Positions 9,527-17,555 are shown, counted from the stretch's first letter. The stretch is 64,000 bases of DNA from Micrococcaceae bacterium RIT 802 (GCA_016892645.1 JAFEMX010000001.1:434001-498000); one strand, 5' to 3'. Numbers and translations are program-made. The notes: generated by a model not told the origin, from the letters alone.

Positions 9527-11134
9527 CTAATGATATTCGGCGGTGTACGCCCCTGCGTCAGCGTCAAAGAAGGCATAGTCGATACCCTTGATCGTCCGTA
9601 CTGTGAAATCCACGTCCTGGCCGCCCCGGTGAAGTGCGGCCAAGGTGCCCGTCGCTGATTGGACGGGAAGCATCGTCTGGAGCATGCCCGCTACCCGGGG
9701 ATCCGGTTCCACGGTGAAGTTCACGGAACCGGCCACGGCCTGGAGCCCGCTGATAGTTGACTGGTTACGGCCGTCGGTGAAGTCGAGCAGCTGTCGAGCG
9801 GAGATCATGGGTACGTGGTGTTTCGTTGCTGCATCCATCAGCTGACGGTCGAACGAATCACTGTAGTCGTAGTGGGTCCCGAGGACACCGAAATAGCCCT
9901 CGGTTCCGTTGGCGGCGGCGATCAGCTTTTCGATGCCCTCGGTCGAACCGTTCCAGGTTTCGTTGACGAGGTGGGTTTCCTGTTGGAAGACGTTGATAAG
10001 TTGCCCGTCATCAGATCCGAAGCGCATGGGGAGAGCCGACCCCGTCATGTAGCCGGGGCGATCCTGGATCCAGGTCGGCGGCCAGTTGTAGTAGTTCATG
10101 TCCAACCGGATTCCCCAGCTGCGCTCCACGTGGGGCTGGGAGGTCCAGTCACTCCAGGCAATGCAGTGAAGGCGGCTGCCCACTTGCTCGGGCAAGGACG
10201 GGTACTTCTCACGAAAGGCGGCGAGCGATCGGGCAAAGGAGACGTCGAGGGAAGCAGGTGTCCAGTTCTGGCACTGCGTGGTGACGTGCGCGCCCATGTC
10301 GAAACCGTCGTCGAAGAATTCCGCGGCTTCGCCGTCGGTCATCGGTGATGAAGGATAAATCCAGGAGGTCGCCCGGGGGCATTCCCACAGTCGGACACTG
10401 CAGTCGACCGGATCGAGTGTGAGCATGTGCTCGAACGACGACTTGGTGCCGTCGCCGGTTGCGTGGTCGTCGGACGCCATCAGTAGGGCGACATTGGCTC
10501 CGTGGGGCAGGTACCAGAATCGTGGGAGTGGAACAGCATCCTGGTGCAGTTGTTCGATGATGTTGGTGAGCAACCTCATTTGCTCGTCAGCTTGGGGGAT
10601 GCCGATCTTGTCGAGGTCTAGGTAGTCGGCTTCGCCGTCAGTGCCTCGGAAGAGATCGTCAGGTCGGATCGGGGGGATGCCGTCGCGCTCCTCACCCGAC
10701 CATTTCGGGTTCCCCTGGCGGCTATACATCACCGACGTGGCCAGGTCGTAGCTGAATGCTGCCACGTGACCGTGTAGATCGGCGGCGTCCCGCAGGGTGA
10801 CTGCGGGAAGTTCAGTGCGGCTGTTAGCAGTGGCGAACAACGAAGCAACCACCTCGGTGCCTGGTGACACGTCATATCCGGATGCTGTCCCGTGGAACTG
10901 CATGGTCTCCCCGGTGATGCCCCTACCGGGGGCTCGGGACGTATTCACCTTGAGGTAGTCATCGGTAAGCCGCTGGCCGGTGGCCTTCAGACCCGCAAGG
11001 GTGGCGAGCCGGCCACGGGGACGCATGGCGACGACATCACCACCTTCGCGCACCCACCCCTGGAGCCGGTCCGCGAGTTCCGTGGTGCCGCTATGAGCGC
11101 CGATGATGGCGACCGAGTGCCGATCGAAGGACAT
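9527..11134 (-). CDS. Polysaccharide-deacetylase-like hydrolase, C-terminal part of a frameshifted gene
   Basis: 535 residues if started at the ATG at 11134. The sequence begins mid-domain (FDRHSVAIIGAHSG, a Rossmann/GATase-like strand-loop) and continues into a hydrolase domain with YLPHGANVALLMASDDHA, WECPRATSWIYPSSP and FDMGAHVTTQCQNW, which resembles the NodB/polysaccharide-deacetylase fold with its Asp and His metal ligands. The reading frame overlaps the upstream ORF (11091-11705) by 44 nt, and the two translations join smoothly (TADVL + FDRHSVAII) if one base is removed near 11129. I therefore read 9527-11705 as one gene with a frameshift, either real or a sequence error. Translation from the ATG at 11134 alone would give a protein without a membrane anchor. 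Confidence 0.65.
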   Translation of the reverse strand: MSFDRHSVAIIGAHSGTTELADRLQGWVREGGDVVAMRPRGRLATLAGLKATGQRLTDDYLKVNTSRAPGRGITGETMQFHGTASGYDVSPGTEVVASLFATANSRTELPAVTLRDAADLHGHVAAFSYDLATSVMYSRQGNPKWSGEERDGIPPIRPDDLFRGTDGEADYLDLDKIGIPQADEQMRLLTNIIEQLHQDAVPLPRFWYLPHGANVALLMASDDHATGDGTKSSFEHMLTLDPVDCSVRLWECPRATSWIYPSSPMTDGEAAEFFDDGFDMGAHVTTQCQNWTPASLDVSFARSLAAFREKYPSLPEQVGSRLHCIAWSDWTSQPHVERSWGIRLDMNYYNWPPTWIQDRPGYMTGSALPMRFGSDDGQLINVFQQETHLVNETWNGSTEGIEKLIAAANGTEGYFGVLGTHYDYSDSFDRQLMDAATKHHVPMISARQLLDFTDGRNQSTISGLQAVAGSVNFTVEPDPRVAGMLQTMLPVQSATGTLAALHRGGQDVDFTVRTIKGIDYAFFDADAGAYTAEYH

Positions 11135-11705
11135 CGGCGGTGACCAATTCCGGTGCCACCGTATCGAAGCTGTTCAGACCTTCCGCCCTGAGGATCTCCG
11201 CGAGGTAGGAATCACGTGTTCCGGGATCTGCTAACAGTAGAAGGGATCCACCGTTTCCGTTGGCCAGATTAACAGGCTTCTTGACCTGGAATCTCCAGCT
11301 GTCCAGCATCTTTTCTGTTCCGCTGGAGTCCGGTAGCTTGACCTCGACAGTGTACGCGCCCGGCTTGAGCCGGTCCGTGGGTTGGAGGGTCGCCGTGTCT
11401 AGGGCACCGTTGAACCGGAGCGAACCCGGGACCGACACCCCGGTGCCGTCGGTGACGACGATGTCCAACTGCTCAGCAGCGCCCTCCAGGGGTTGTGAAA
11501 ACGAGGACATAATCTTGGTGGTGGGCGGCGCTTTGCGGGTGCCGTCGGAGGGGAAATGGGAAACCACCTCCACGGTCGCCGAGGCCGGTCGCAGGACCAT
11601 GAATGCCGCCCCGCCAGCTATGAGCAGCGCTGCGCACGTGACGACGGCAGCCGCCATGCGGAACCAACGACGTGACACCCGTCGTTCCCTGTTCGACATA
11701 CTCAT
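11091..11705 (-). CDS. Anchored Ig-like protein, N-terminal part of the same frameshifted gene
   Basis: 204 residues. A positively charged N-terminus (MSNRERRVSRRWFR) precedes one membrane helix at about residues 18-39, then a Big_5-like Ig domain (VVSHFPSDGTRKAPPTTKI to DSWRFQVKK), then GGSLLLLADPGTRDSYLAEI, which begins the alpha/beta domain completed by the 9527-11134 ORF. Out of frame it ends with ALGRHHRRS, unrelated to the fold. The ATG at 11705 has GGGGGA 7 nt upstream. The architecture anchor + Ig-like + alpha/beta + deacetylase-like fits secreted glycan-modifying proteins and suits its place next to the DUF4082 gene. Confidence 0.65.
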   Translation of the reverse strand: MSMSNRERRVSRRWFRMAAAVVTCAALLIAGGAAFMVLRPASATVEVVSHFPSDGTRKAPPTTKIMSSFSQPLEGAAEQLDIVVTDGTGVSVPGSLRFNGALDTATLQPTDRLKPGAYTVEVKLPDSSGTEKMLDSWRFQVKKPVNLANGNGGSLLLLADPGTRDSYLAEILRAEGLNSFDTVAPELVTADVLRSALGRHHRRS

Positions 11706-11786
11706 GTGAATATCCCCCAAGATCCCCAGAACCTCTTGTCGTTCAGAGTAGATGCGTTCCTTTGCCGCGGAGAGGGCGGCAATGCG

Positions 11787-11810
11787 ATCCAAGCAACTAA
11801 CGAGTATGAC
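11787..11810. repeat. Copy 2 of the 24-bp element upstream of the Ig-like/deacetylase gene
   Basis: It differs from 9489-9512 by one base (ATCCAAGCAACTAACGAG and onward). It lies in the divergent region between the minus-strand gene at 11705 and glmU at 11939, so it could affect either, but the matching copy at 9489 is near a minus-strand gene only. Confidence 0.6.
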
Positions 11811-11875
11811 GAGTTGGTCACGGCTGCGTTGGGGTCGGCGCGACGTCTCGTCGTGGGACCGCCAACCCAAGGCGG

Positions 11876-11881
11876 TAGACT
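11876..11881 (+). promoter_or_regulatory. Candidate -10 element (TAGACT) for glmU
   Basis: TAGACT lies 58 nt before the chosen glmU start. The same hexamer precedes rplY (14552), the first giant surface gene (49382) and, on the minus strand, the operons at 34585 and 45023. No good -35 is visible 17 bp upstream. Confidence 0.45.
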
Positions 11882-11938
11882 GGCGTGGCCCGGCCGTGCG
11901 CCGGCACCGAACCACCAACACCGCAGGGAGTTCAAAAC

Positions 11939-13393
11939 TTGAGCGTGGAAGCCACCACACCGGCCGCCGTCATCGTCCTCGCAGCAGGGGCAGGGACCCG
12001 GATGAAATCGGCGAAGCCGAAGATCCTCCACGAGATCGGTGGCCGCTCCATGGTCGGCCACGCGATTGCCGCCGCGAAGGGTCTGGACCCCGAGCGCCTC
12101 GTCGCCGTCGTCCGCTTCGAACGGGACATCGTCGTCAAGCATCTGCTGGACATCGAACCGGGCATCACCATCGCCGACCAGGACGAGATCCCCGGCACCG
12201 GTCGTGCCGTGCAGGTCGGACTCGAGCAGGTCCCGGCGGACCTCGAAGGCACCATCGTCGTCACCTACGGCGACGTGCCGCTGCTGACCACCGAGCTCAT
12301 CGGCGAACTCGTGACGGCCCACGAATCCGAGGGCAACGCCGTCACCGTCCTCAGCGCGGAGCTTTCCGACCCGACCGGCTACGGGCGCATCGTCCGCGCC
12401 GCCGACGGCACCGTCGAGGGCATCGTCGAGCACAAGGACGCCACCGCCGACCAGCGGGCCATCAACGAGGTCAACTCCGGCATCTACGCCTTCGACGCCG
12501 AGGTCCTGCGCAATGCCCTGGCCAGCGTCACCACCGACAACGCACAGGGCGAGATGTACCTGACCGACGTGCTGGGCATCGCCCGGAAGGACGGAGGACG
12601 GGTCGCCGCAGTGGTCACCACCGACAGGTGGCAGGTCGAAGGAGCCAACGACCGTGTCCAGCTCTCCGCACTCGGCAAGGAAATGAACCGGCGCATCCTC
12701 GAACAATGGATGCGCTCCGGCGTGACCATCATCGACCCGGACACCACCTGGATCGACGCCTCCGTCGCCTTGTCCCCGGACGTCACCCTCAAGCCCGGCA
12801 CCCAGCTGCACGGCTCGACCGCCATCGGAACCGGCGCGGTCATCGGCCCGGACACCACGCTGGTCGACACACGCGTCGGGCAGAACGCCGAGGTCAAGCG
12901 CAGCGATGTCACCTCCTCGGAGATCGGCGCCGGCGCGTCGGTCGGCCCTTTCGCCTACCTGCGCCCGAAGACCCGCCTCGGGGAGGCCGGCAAGATCGGC
13001 GCCTTCTACGAGACCAAGAACGTCACGGTCGGCCGCGGCTCCAAGCTCTCCCACCTGGGCTATGCCGGTGACGCCGAGATCGGCGAATACACCAACATCG
13101 GCTGCGGCAACATCACCGCCAACTACGACGGCGTCAACAAGCACCGCACGACCATCGGCTCGCACGTGCGCACCAGCTCCAACACCGTGTTCATCGCACC
13201 GGTCACCATCGGCGACGGGGCATACACCGCCGCCGGCGCCATCGTCCGCAAGGACGTTCCGGCCGGAGCCCTCGCCCTGTCCGTGGCACCGCAGGCCAAC
13301 AAGGAGGGGTGGACCGCGGCCAAGCGCCCGGGTAGCCCGGCCGCCGAGGCCGCCGCATCCGCCCTCGAGAAGAGCACCCCCACCGCCGGTTAG
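11939..13393 (+). CDS. glmU: Bifunctional UDP-N-acetylglucosamine diphosphorylase / glucosamine-1-phosphate N-acetyltransferase
   Basis: 484 residues. The N-terminal half is a nucleotidyltransferase with VIVLAAGAGTRMKSAKPK (residues about 10-27); the C-terminal half is a left-handed beta-helix with hexapeptide repeats ending at AAGAIVRKDVPAGALA. The enzyme acetylates glucosamine-1-phosphate and then couples it to UTP, giving UDP-GlcNAc for peptidoglycan and surface glycans. A TTG start at 11939 is chosen because GGGAG ends 8 nt before it; GTG at 11945 is the alternative, and the ATG at 11885 has no ribosome site. prs follows 86 nt downstream, the usual actinobacterial order. The low-complexity Ala-rich C-terminus is typical for the group. 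Confidence 0.96.
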   Translation: MSVEATTPAAVIVLAAGAGTRMKSAKPKILHEIGGRSMVGHAIAAAKGLDPERLVAVVRFERDIVVKHLLDIEPGITIADQDEIPGTGRAVQVGLEQVPADLEGTIVVTYGDVPLLTTELIGELVTAHESEGNAVTVLSAELSDPTGYGRIVRAADGTVEGIVEHKDATADQRAINEVNSGIYAFDAEVLRNALASVTTDNAQGEMYLTDVLGIARKDGGRVAAVVTTDRWQVEGANDRVQLSALGKEMNRRILEQWMRSGVTIIDPDTTWIDASVALSPDVTLKPGTQLHGSTAIGTGAVIGPDTTLVDTRVGQNAEVKRSDVTSSEIGAGASVGPFAYLRPKTRLGEAGKIGAFYETKNVTVGRGSKLSHLGYAGDAEIGEYTNIGCGNITANYDGVNKHRTTIGSHVRTSSNTVFIAPVTIGDGAYTAAGAIVRKDVPAGALALSVAPQANKEGWTAAKRPGSPAAEAAASALEKSTPTAG

Positions 13394-13479
13394 CCGACGG
13401 CCCGCTCACCCACACGATCAACCGCTCCATCCACCACGACCAGACCGCACGAACCCCTCACAAGTGAGAAAGTGAACAC

Positions 13480-14460
13480 ATGAGCGAACTGAGCCACAAC
13501 GTCGACAAGAAGCTGGTGTTGGCATCCGGCCGCGCACACCCGGAGCTGGCCGAGGAGATCGCGTCGGCACTCGACACCGAGCTGCTGCCCATGTCCGCCT
13601 ACGACTTCGCCAACGGGGAGATCTACGTCCGCTCGGGGGAGAGCGTGCGCGGCAAGGACGTCTTCATCATCCAGGCGCACCCGGCCCCGCTGAACAACTG
13701 GCTCATGGAACAGCTGATCATGATCGACTCCATGAAGCGTGCCTCCGCCCGCCGCATCACCGTCGTCTCGCCGTTCTACCCCTACGCCCGCCAGGACAAG
13801 AAGGGCCGCGGCCGCGAGCCGATCTCCGCCCGCTTGGTCGCGGACCTCTACAAGACCGCCGGTGCCGACCGCGTCATGAGCGTTGACCTGCACACCGCGC
13901 AGATCCAGGGCTTCTTCGACGGCCCGGTCGACCACCTGTTCGCCATCCCGCTGCTGGCCGACTACATCCGCACCCGCGTGGAAGCCGACAACGTCACCGT
14001 CGTCTCCCCGGACACCGGACGCGTCCGCGTCGCCGAGCAGTGGGCCGAGCGCCTCGGCGGCGCCCCGCTGGCCTTCGTGCACAAGTCGCGTGACCTCACC
14101 GTCCCGAATCAGGCCATCTCCAAGACCGTCGTCGGTCAGGTCCAGGGACGCACCTGTGTGCTCATCGATGACATGATCGACACCGGCGGAACCATCTCCG
14201 GGGCCGTGCGCGTGCTCAAGGACGCCGGTGCAAAGGATGTCATCATCGCCGCGACGCACGCCGTCTTCTCCGATCCGGCGGCGCAGCGCCTCTCCGAGTC
14301 CGGCGCCCGCGAGGTCGTCGTGACGGATACGCTGCCGATCCCGAACGCCAAGCGTTTCAAGCAGCTGACCGTCCTGTCGATCGCCCCGTTGATCGCCCGG
14401 GCGATCAAGGAGGTCTTCGAGGACGGCTCCGTCACCAGCCTCTTCGACGGCAACGCCTAG
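13480..14460 (+). CDS. prs: Ribose-phosphate diphosphokinase
   Basis: 326 residues, the normal length. It makes phosphoribosyl pyrophosphate from ribose-5-phosphate and ATP for nucleotide, histidine and tryptophan synthesis. Visible signatures are the catalytic flexible-loop/PRPP-synthase motif DLHTAQIQGFFDGPVDHL and the PRPP-binding loop CVLIDDMIDTGGTI near residues 226-240. The ATG at 13480 follows GAGAAAG at 7-8 nt. It is probably co-transcribed with glmU, and a strong terminator follows at 14482. Confidence 0.97.
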   Translation: MSELSHNVDKKLVLASGRAHPELAEEIASALDTELLPMSAYDFANGEIYVRSGESVRGKDVFIIQAHPAPLNNWLMEQLIMIDSMKRASARRITVVSPFYPYARQDKKGRGREPISARLVADLYKTAGADRVMSVDLHTAQIQGFFDGPVDHLFAIPLLADYIRTRVEADNVTVVSPDTGRVRVAEQWAERLGGAPLAFVHKSRDLTVPNQAISKTVVGQVQGRTCVLIDDMIDTGGTISGAVRVLKDAGAKDVIIAATHAVFSDPAAQRLSESGAREVVVTDTLPIPNAKRFKQLTVLSIAPLIARAIKEVFEDGSVTSLFDGNA

Positions 14461-14481
14461 AAAAGACAGTACGACGGCGGT

Positions 14482-14525
14482 GCGCAGCCCCCTTCCCCGC
14501 GTGGGGAAGGGGGCTGCGCCGTTTT
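14482..14525 (+). terminator. Intrinsic terminator after prs
   Basis: A perfect 17-bp stem (14482-14498 with 14503-14519), loop GCGT, is followed by CGTTTT. It closes the glmU-prs unit and separates it from rplY, which has its own promoter. Confidence 0.92.
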
Positions 14526-14551
14526 CGGTCCACCGCACGTCCCCGTCCTGC

Positions 14552-14725
14552 TAGACTGGTCTGCAGTGCCCAGGCGAGGGAACTGCCGGATGAAGATCCG
14601 CAGGTTCCGTGATCGACAAGGCCCAACGCCCCACGGCGTCCATCCTGCGGGATCGGCTTCGTACGGTGTCCGGACCACGATCTGTCCGGGCAGACCGCAA
14701 CAGCCACACCACCCAGGAGATACCC
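14552..14725 (+). promoter_or_regulatory. rplY promoter (-10 TAGACT) and long 5' leader
   Basis: TAGACT at 14552-14557 would start transcription near 14564, leaving a leader of about 160 nt before the ATG at 14726. The leader holds short inverted segments (GCAGT/ACTGC near 14564-14585 and repeated GTCCGG near 14668 and 14689). Ribosomal-protein leaders are often autoregulatory; that is only a possibility here. Confidence 0.4.
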
Positions 14726-15349
14726 ATGACGCACGACAAGGTCACCCTGCCCGCAGAGGTCCGCACCGACTTCGGCAAGGGCGCTGCCCGCACCGCACGC
14801 CGCGAATTCAAGATCCCGGCAGTCATCTACGGCCACGGTGCCGAGCCGATGCACATCCTGCTGCCGGCCCAGGAGACCACGCTGGCAGTCCGCGTCTCCA
14901 ACGCGCTGCTGACCATCGACGTCGACGGCGAAACCCACCTCGCCCTGGTCAAGGACATCCAGCGCCACGCCCTGCGCCAGACCGTCGACCACATCGACCT
15001 GCTGACCGTGAAGAAGGGCGAAAAGGTCACCGTTGACGTGTCCGTGCACATCGAAGGCGAAGTCGCCCCCGGCGCCGTCCTGGACGTGGACCACTACACC
15101 GTCTCCCTCGAGGCCGACGCCACCAACCTGCCCGAGCAGGTCACCGTGAACGTCGACGGCCGCGAAGTGGGCAACCACGTTCTGGCCTCCGACCTGGTCC
15201 TGCCGAACGGCGCCTCCCTGCTCATCGAGGCCGACACCGTCATCGCCACGGTCGACGAGCCGAAGGTCCAGGACCTCGGCACGACCGAGGAAGCGGCCGA
15301 GACCGTTGCCGCTGAGGGCGCGCCCGCCGCAGCCGCCTCCGCAGAGTAG
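14726..15349 (+). CDS. rplY: 50S ribosomal protein L25/general stress protein Ctc
   Basis: 207 residues: an N-terminal L25 5S-rRNA-binding domain (EVRTDFGKGAARTARR, IPAVIYGHG) and the C-terminal TL5/Ctc beta domain, then an Ala/Glu-rich tail (from about residue 190). The protein sits on 5S rRNA in the large subunit. The ATG at 14726 has CAGGAGA 8 nt upstream; the upstream ATG at 14609 has none and lies in the leader. pth begins 17 nt after its stop, so the two are likely one transcript, as in related genomes. Confidence 0.96.
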   Translation: MTHDKVTLPAEVRTDFGKGAARTARREFKIPAVIYGHGAEPMHILLPAQETTLAVRVSNALLTIDVDGETHLALVKDIQRHALRQTVDHIDLLTVKKGEKVTVDVSVHIEGEVAPGAVLDVDHYTVSLEADATNLPEQVTVNVDGREVGNHVLASDLVLPNGASLLIEADTVIATVDEPKVQDLGTTEEAAETVAAEGAPAAAASAE

Positions 15350-15366
15350 GGAAACCCCCTGCCCTG

Positions 15367-15948
15367 ATGGCAAGCAACACCTGGCTCGTAGCCGGGCTCG
15401 GGAATCCCGGGCCCGGCTACGCCCATAACAGACACAATGTGGGCCAGATGGTCCTCGACGAACTCGCCGGCCGCATCGGCGGATCCTTCAAGTCCCACAA
15501 GGCCAACGCGCAGGTCCTTGAAGGGCGCCTGGGCATCGGCGGGCCGCGGCTCGTGCTGGCCAAACCCATGACGTACATGAACGTCTCGGGAGGGCCGGTC
15601 GCGGGACTGGCACGCTTCTTCGACGTCGATCCGCTGCACATTGTTGCGATTCATGACGAAATCGATATTCCCTTCAACACCATCAAGCTGAAGCTCGGCG
15701 GGGGAGAGGGCGGGCACAACGGCCTCCGTGATATCTCCAAGGCCCTGTCCACGAAGGACTACTACCGGGTAAGGGTCGGCGTCGGCCGCCCGCCGGGACG
15801 GATGGACACCGCGGATTTCGTGCTCCGCGATTTCGGGACCACCGAGCGCAGGGAGCTGCCGTTCCTCATCGGCGACGCCGCAGACGCCGCGGAACTGCTG
15901 GTCCGCGAGGACCTGCAGGCCGCCCAGCAGAAATTCCACGGGGCCTAG
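15367..15948 (+). CDS. pth: Peptidyl-tRNA hydrolase
   Basis: 193 residues, usual length. It cleaves the ester bond of stalled peptidyl-tRNAs to recycle tRNA. Family motifs are GLGNPGPGYAHNRHNVG (catalytic His and Asn), KPMTYMNVSG and GGGEGGHNGLRDI. It follows rplY closely on the same strand. Its stop is followed by the promoter-terminator cassette at 15969-16088. Confidence 0.97.
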   Translation: MASNTWLVAGLGNPGPGYAHNRHNVGQMVLDELAGRIGGSFKSHKANAQVLEGRLGIGGPRLVLAKPMTYMNVSGGPVAGLARFFDVDPLHIVAIHDEIDIPFNTIKLKLGGGEGGHNGLRDISKALSTKDYYRVRVGVGRPPGRMDTADFVLRDFGTTERRELPFLIGDAADAAELLVREDLQAAQQKFHGA

Positions 15949-15968
15949 TCCACGGCCCGTGGTCGGAA

Positions 15969-15998
15969 TTGTTGTTTGACAACAACTTCACATACTAT
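15969..15998 (+). promoter_or_regulatory. Palindromic operator overlapping a leaderless-type promoter
   Basis: TTGTTGTTTGACAACAA (15969-15985) is a perfect inverted repeat: 7-bp arms around TTG. The -10 candidate TACTAT (15993-15998) is followed by 6 nt and then an ATG at 16005, the pattern of leaderless actinobacterial transcripts. TTGTTG at 15969 is 18 bp from this -10; TTGACA at 15976 is only 11 bp away. The palindrome covers the promoter, so a dimeric repressor (for instance MarR or TetR type) is a reasonable inference. Confidence 0.55.
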
Positions 15999-16004
15999 CT
16001 ATCC

Positions 16005-16037
16005 ATGCCTTACGGCTCCCTTATGCGGGGCCGGTAG
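16005..16037 (+). other. Ten-codon ORF ending inside a terminator stem (candidate leader peptide)
   Basis: The ORF reads MPYGSLMRGR then TAG. Its last codon and stop (CGG TAG) lie in the 5' arm of the hairpin at 16031-16079, so a ribosome stopped at the end would mask that arm. It begins 6 nt after a TACTAT -10, so the message could be leaderless. Translation and function are not shown. Confidence 0.45.
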
Positions 16038-16088
16038 CGGGCGGCCTCTGAGACTGGGCCACCCCCATCCCGCTACCGGTCCCTTTTT
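16031..16088 (+). terminator. Intrinsic terminator or attenuator between pth and the cysteine desulfurase gene
   Basis: The arms CCGGTAGCGGG (16031-16041) and CCCGCTACCGG (16069-16079) form a perfect 11-bp stem; five T residues follow at 16084-16088. The 27-nt loop can form a small GGCC hairpin. It may end the pth transcript, end a short RNA from the promoter at 15993, or attenuate the gene downstream. Confidence 0.8.
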
Positions 16089-16229
16089 CGTGCCCGGGGA
16101 CACCCGCGGTAAGGCGTGACTCACATGAACCGGCCCCGTCGTGCGTGCGATCATTAGGTCATGGATTCGTTGCGGAATCCACGGGGCCTGTGCCCCGACG
16201 ACCATCCCCGATCCAAGGACGCGACGTAC

Positions 16230-17555
16230 GTGGAAACAGTTACCGGACCCCGCGGGTCAGCCGAAGCCGAACCGGCACTGACGCCGCTGGACGACACGGA
16301 AGTGCGCCGCCTGCGCGGTGACTTCACCCTGCTGGAACGGACCGTGAACTCCGTGCCCCTGGTCTATCTCGACTCCGGGGCGACGTCGCAGAAGCCCCAA
16401 TCGGTCCTGGACACCGAGCAGCACTTCTACGAGAACTTCAACGCGGCCGTCCACCGTGGCGCGCATACCCTCGCTGTCGAGGCCACCGAGATCTACGAGG
16501 AGGCCCGCGAGAAGACCGCACGGTTCATCGGGGCCGGACCCGACGAGGTCGTTTGGACCTCGAACGCGACCGAGGCATTGAACCTGCTGACCTACTCCTT
16601 CTCCAACGCCAGCGCCGGCAGGGGCGGGGAGGCAGCCCGTCGGTTCGCGTTGGGCCCGGGCGACGAGATCCTGGTGACCGAGCTCGAGCACCACGCCAAC
16701 CTCATCCCGTGGCAGGAGCTCGCCTTCCGCACCGGAGCGAGCCTGAAGTACATCCCGGTCGACGCCGACGGCGCGTTGCGGATGGACCTGGCCGCGGACC
16801 TTGTCGGCCCGCGCACCCGCGTCCTCGCCTTCACCCACGTCTCCAACGTGCTGGGAACCGTGGTCGATGTCGCCGCCCTGGTGGAGCTGGCCCGCGCCGT
16901 CGGCGCCCTGACGGTCCTCGACGGCTGCCAGTCGGTCCCGCACCTGCCCGTGGACGTGAAGGCACTGGACGTGGACTTCATGGCCTTCTCCGGCCACAAG
17001 ATGCTCGGCCCCACCGGCATCGGCGTCCTGTACGGTCGGCGGGAACTGCTCGACGCCATGCCCCCCTTCCTCACCGGCGGCTCCATGATCACCACCGTGA
17101 CCATGGAGCGCGCCGAATTCCTCGAGGCGCCGACACGCTTCGAGGCGGGCACGCAGCGGATCTCCCAGGCCGTCGCGCTGGCTGCGGCGATCGACTACCT
17201 GGACGAGGTCGGCATGGGCCGCATCGCCGCCTGGGAGGAACACCTCGGCCGGCGTCTGGCCGCCGGGCTGGCCTCGATCCCCGGTGTGCGCCAACTCGGA
17301 CCGGCCGGAGCCGCTCGGATCGGGACCGCCACCATCGACGTGCCCGGCGTCCACCCCCACGATGTCGGGCAGTTCCTTGACAGCCGCGGCGTCGCGGTGC
17401 GCGTCGGGCATCACTGCGCCCAGCCGCTGCACCGCGCCCTGGGTGTCACCGCGAGCACGCGGGCAAGCACCTACCTCTACAACACGGACGACGACGTCGA
17501 TGCCTTCCTGGGCGCGGTGGCCGACGTGCGCGGGTTCTTCGGAGTCGGCGCATGA
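16230..17555 (+). CDS. sufS: SufS-type cysteine desulfurase
   Basis: 441 residues from the GTG at 16230 (AAGGA 10 nt upstream); an in-frame ATG at 16161 has no well-spaced ribosome site and would add 23 residues. This PLP enzyme takes sulfur from cysteine as a persulfide for Fe-S assembly. Visible features: VYLDSGATSQKPQ at the start of the fold, TSNATEALNLL and ELEHHANLIPWQ, the PLP lysine in FSGHKMLGPTG, the catalytic Cys in GHHCAQPLH, and the YLYNTDDDVDAF C-terminal motif. Its TGA overlaps the ATG of sufU (ATGA), so the pair is coupled. It stands apart from any full suf operon in this window. Confidence 0.92.
   Translation: METVTGPRGSAEAEPALTPLDDTEVRRLRGDFTLLERTVNSVPLVYLDSGATSQKPQSVLDTEQHFYENFNAAVHRGAHTLAVEATEIYEEAREKTARFIGAGPDEVVWTSNATEALNLLTYSFSNASAGRGGEAARRFALGPGDEILVTELEHHANLIPWQELAFRTGASLKYIPVDADGALRMDLAADLVGPRTRVLAFTHVSNVLGTVVDVAALVELARAVGALTVLDGCQSVPHLPVDVKALDVDFMAFSGHKMLGPTGIGVLYGRRELLDAMPPFLTGGSMITTVTMERAEFLEAPTRFEAGTQRISQAVALAAAIDYLDEVGMGRIAAWEEHLGRRLAAGLASIPGVRQLGPAGAARIGTATIDVPGVHPHDVGQFLDSRGVAVRVGHHCAQPLHRALGVTASTRASTYLYNTDDDVDAFLGAVADVRGFFGVGA

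Noticed and set aside
11706-11938. A tRNA gene upstream of glmU, as found in some actinobacteria
   Set aside because: No T-arm or acceptor-stem pattern is visible here or elsewhere in the window.
11702-13165. Long minus-strand and plus-strand frames over glmU
   Set aside because: They are Gly/Asp- or Arg/His-rich shadows with no family features, while glmU in the other frame is unmistakable.
13457-13468. Palindrome CTCACAAGTGAG before prs as an operator
   Set aside because: It is short and overlaps the ribosome site; no promoter lies beside it.
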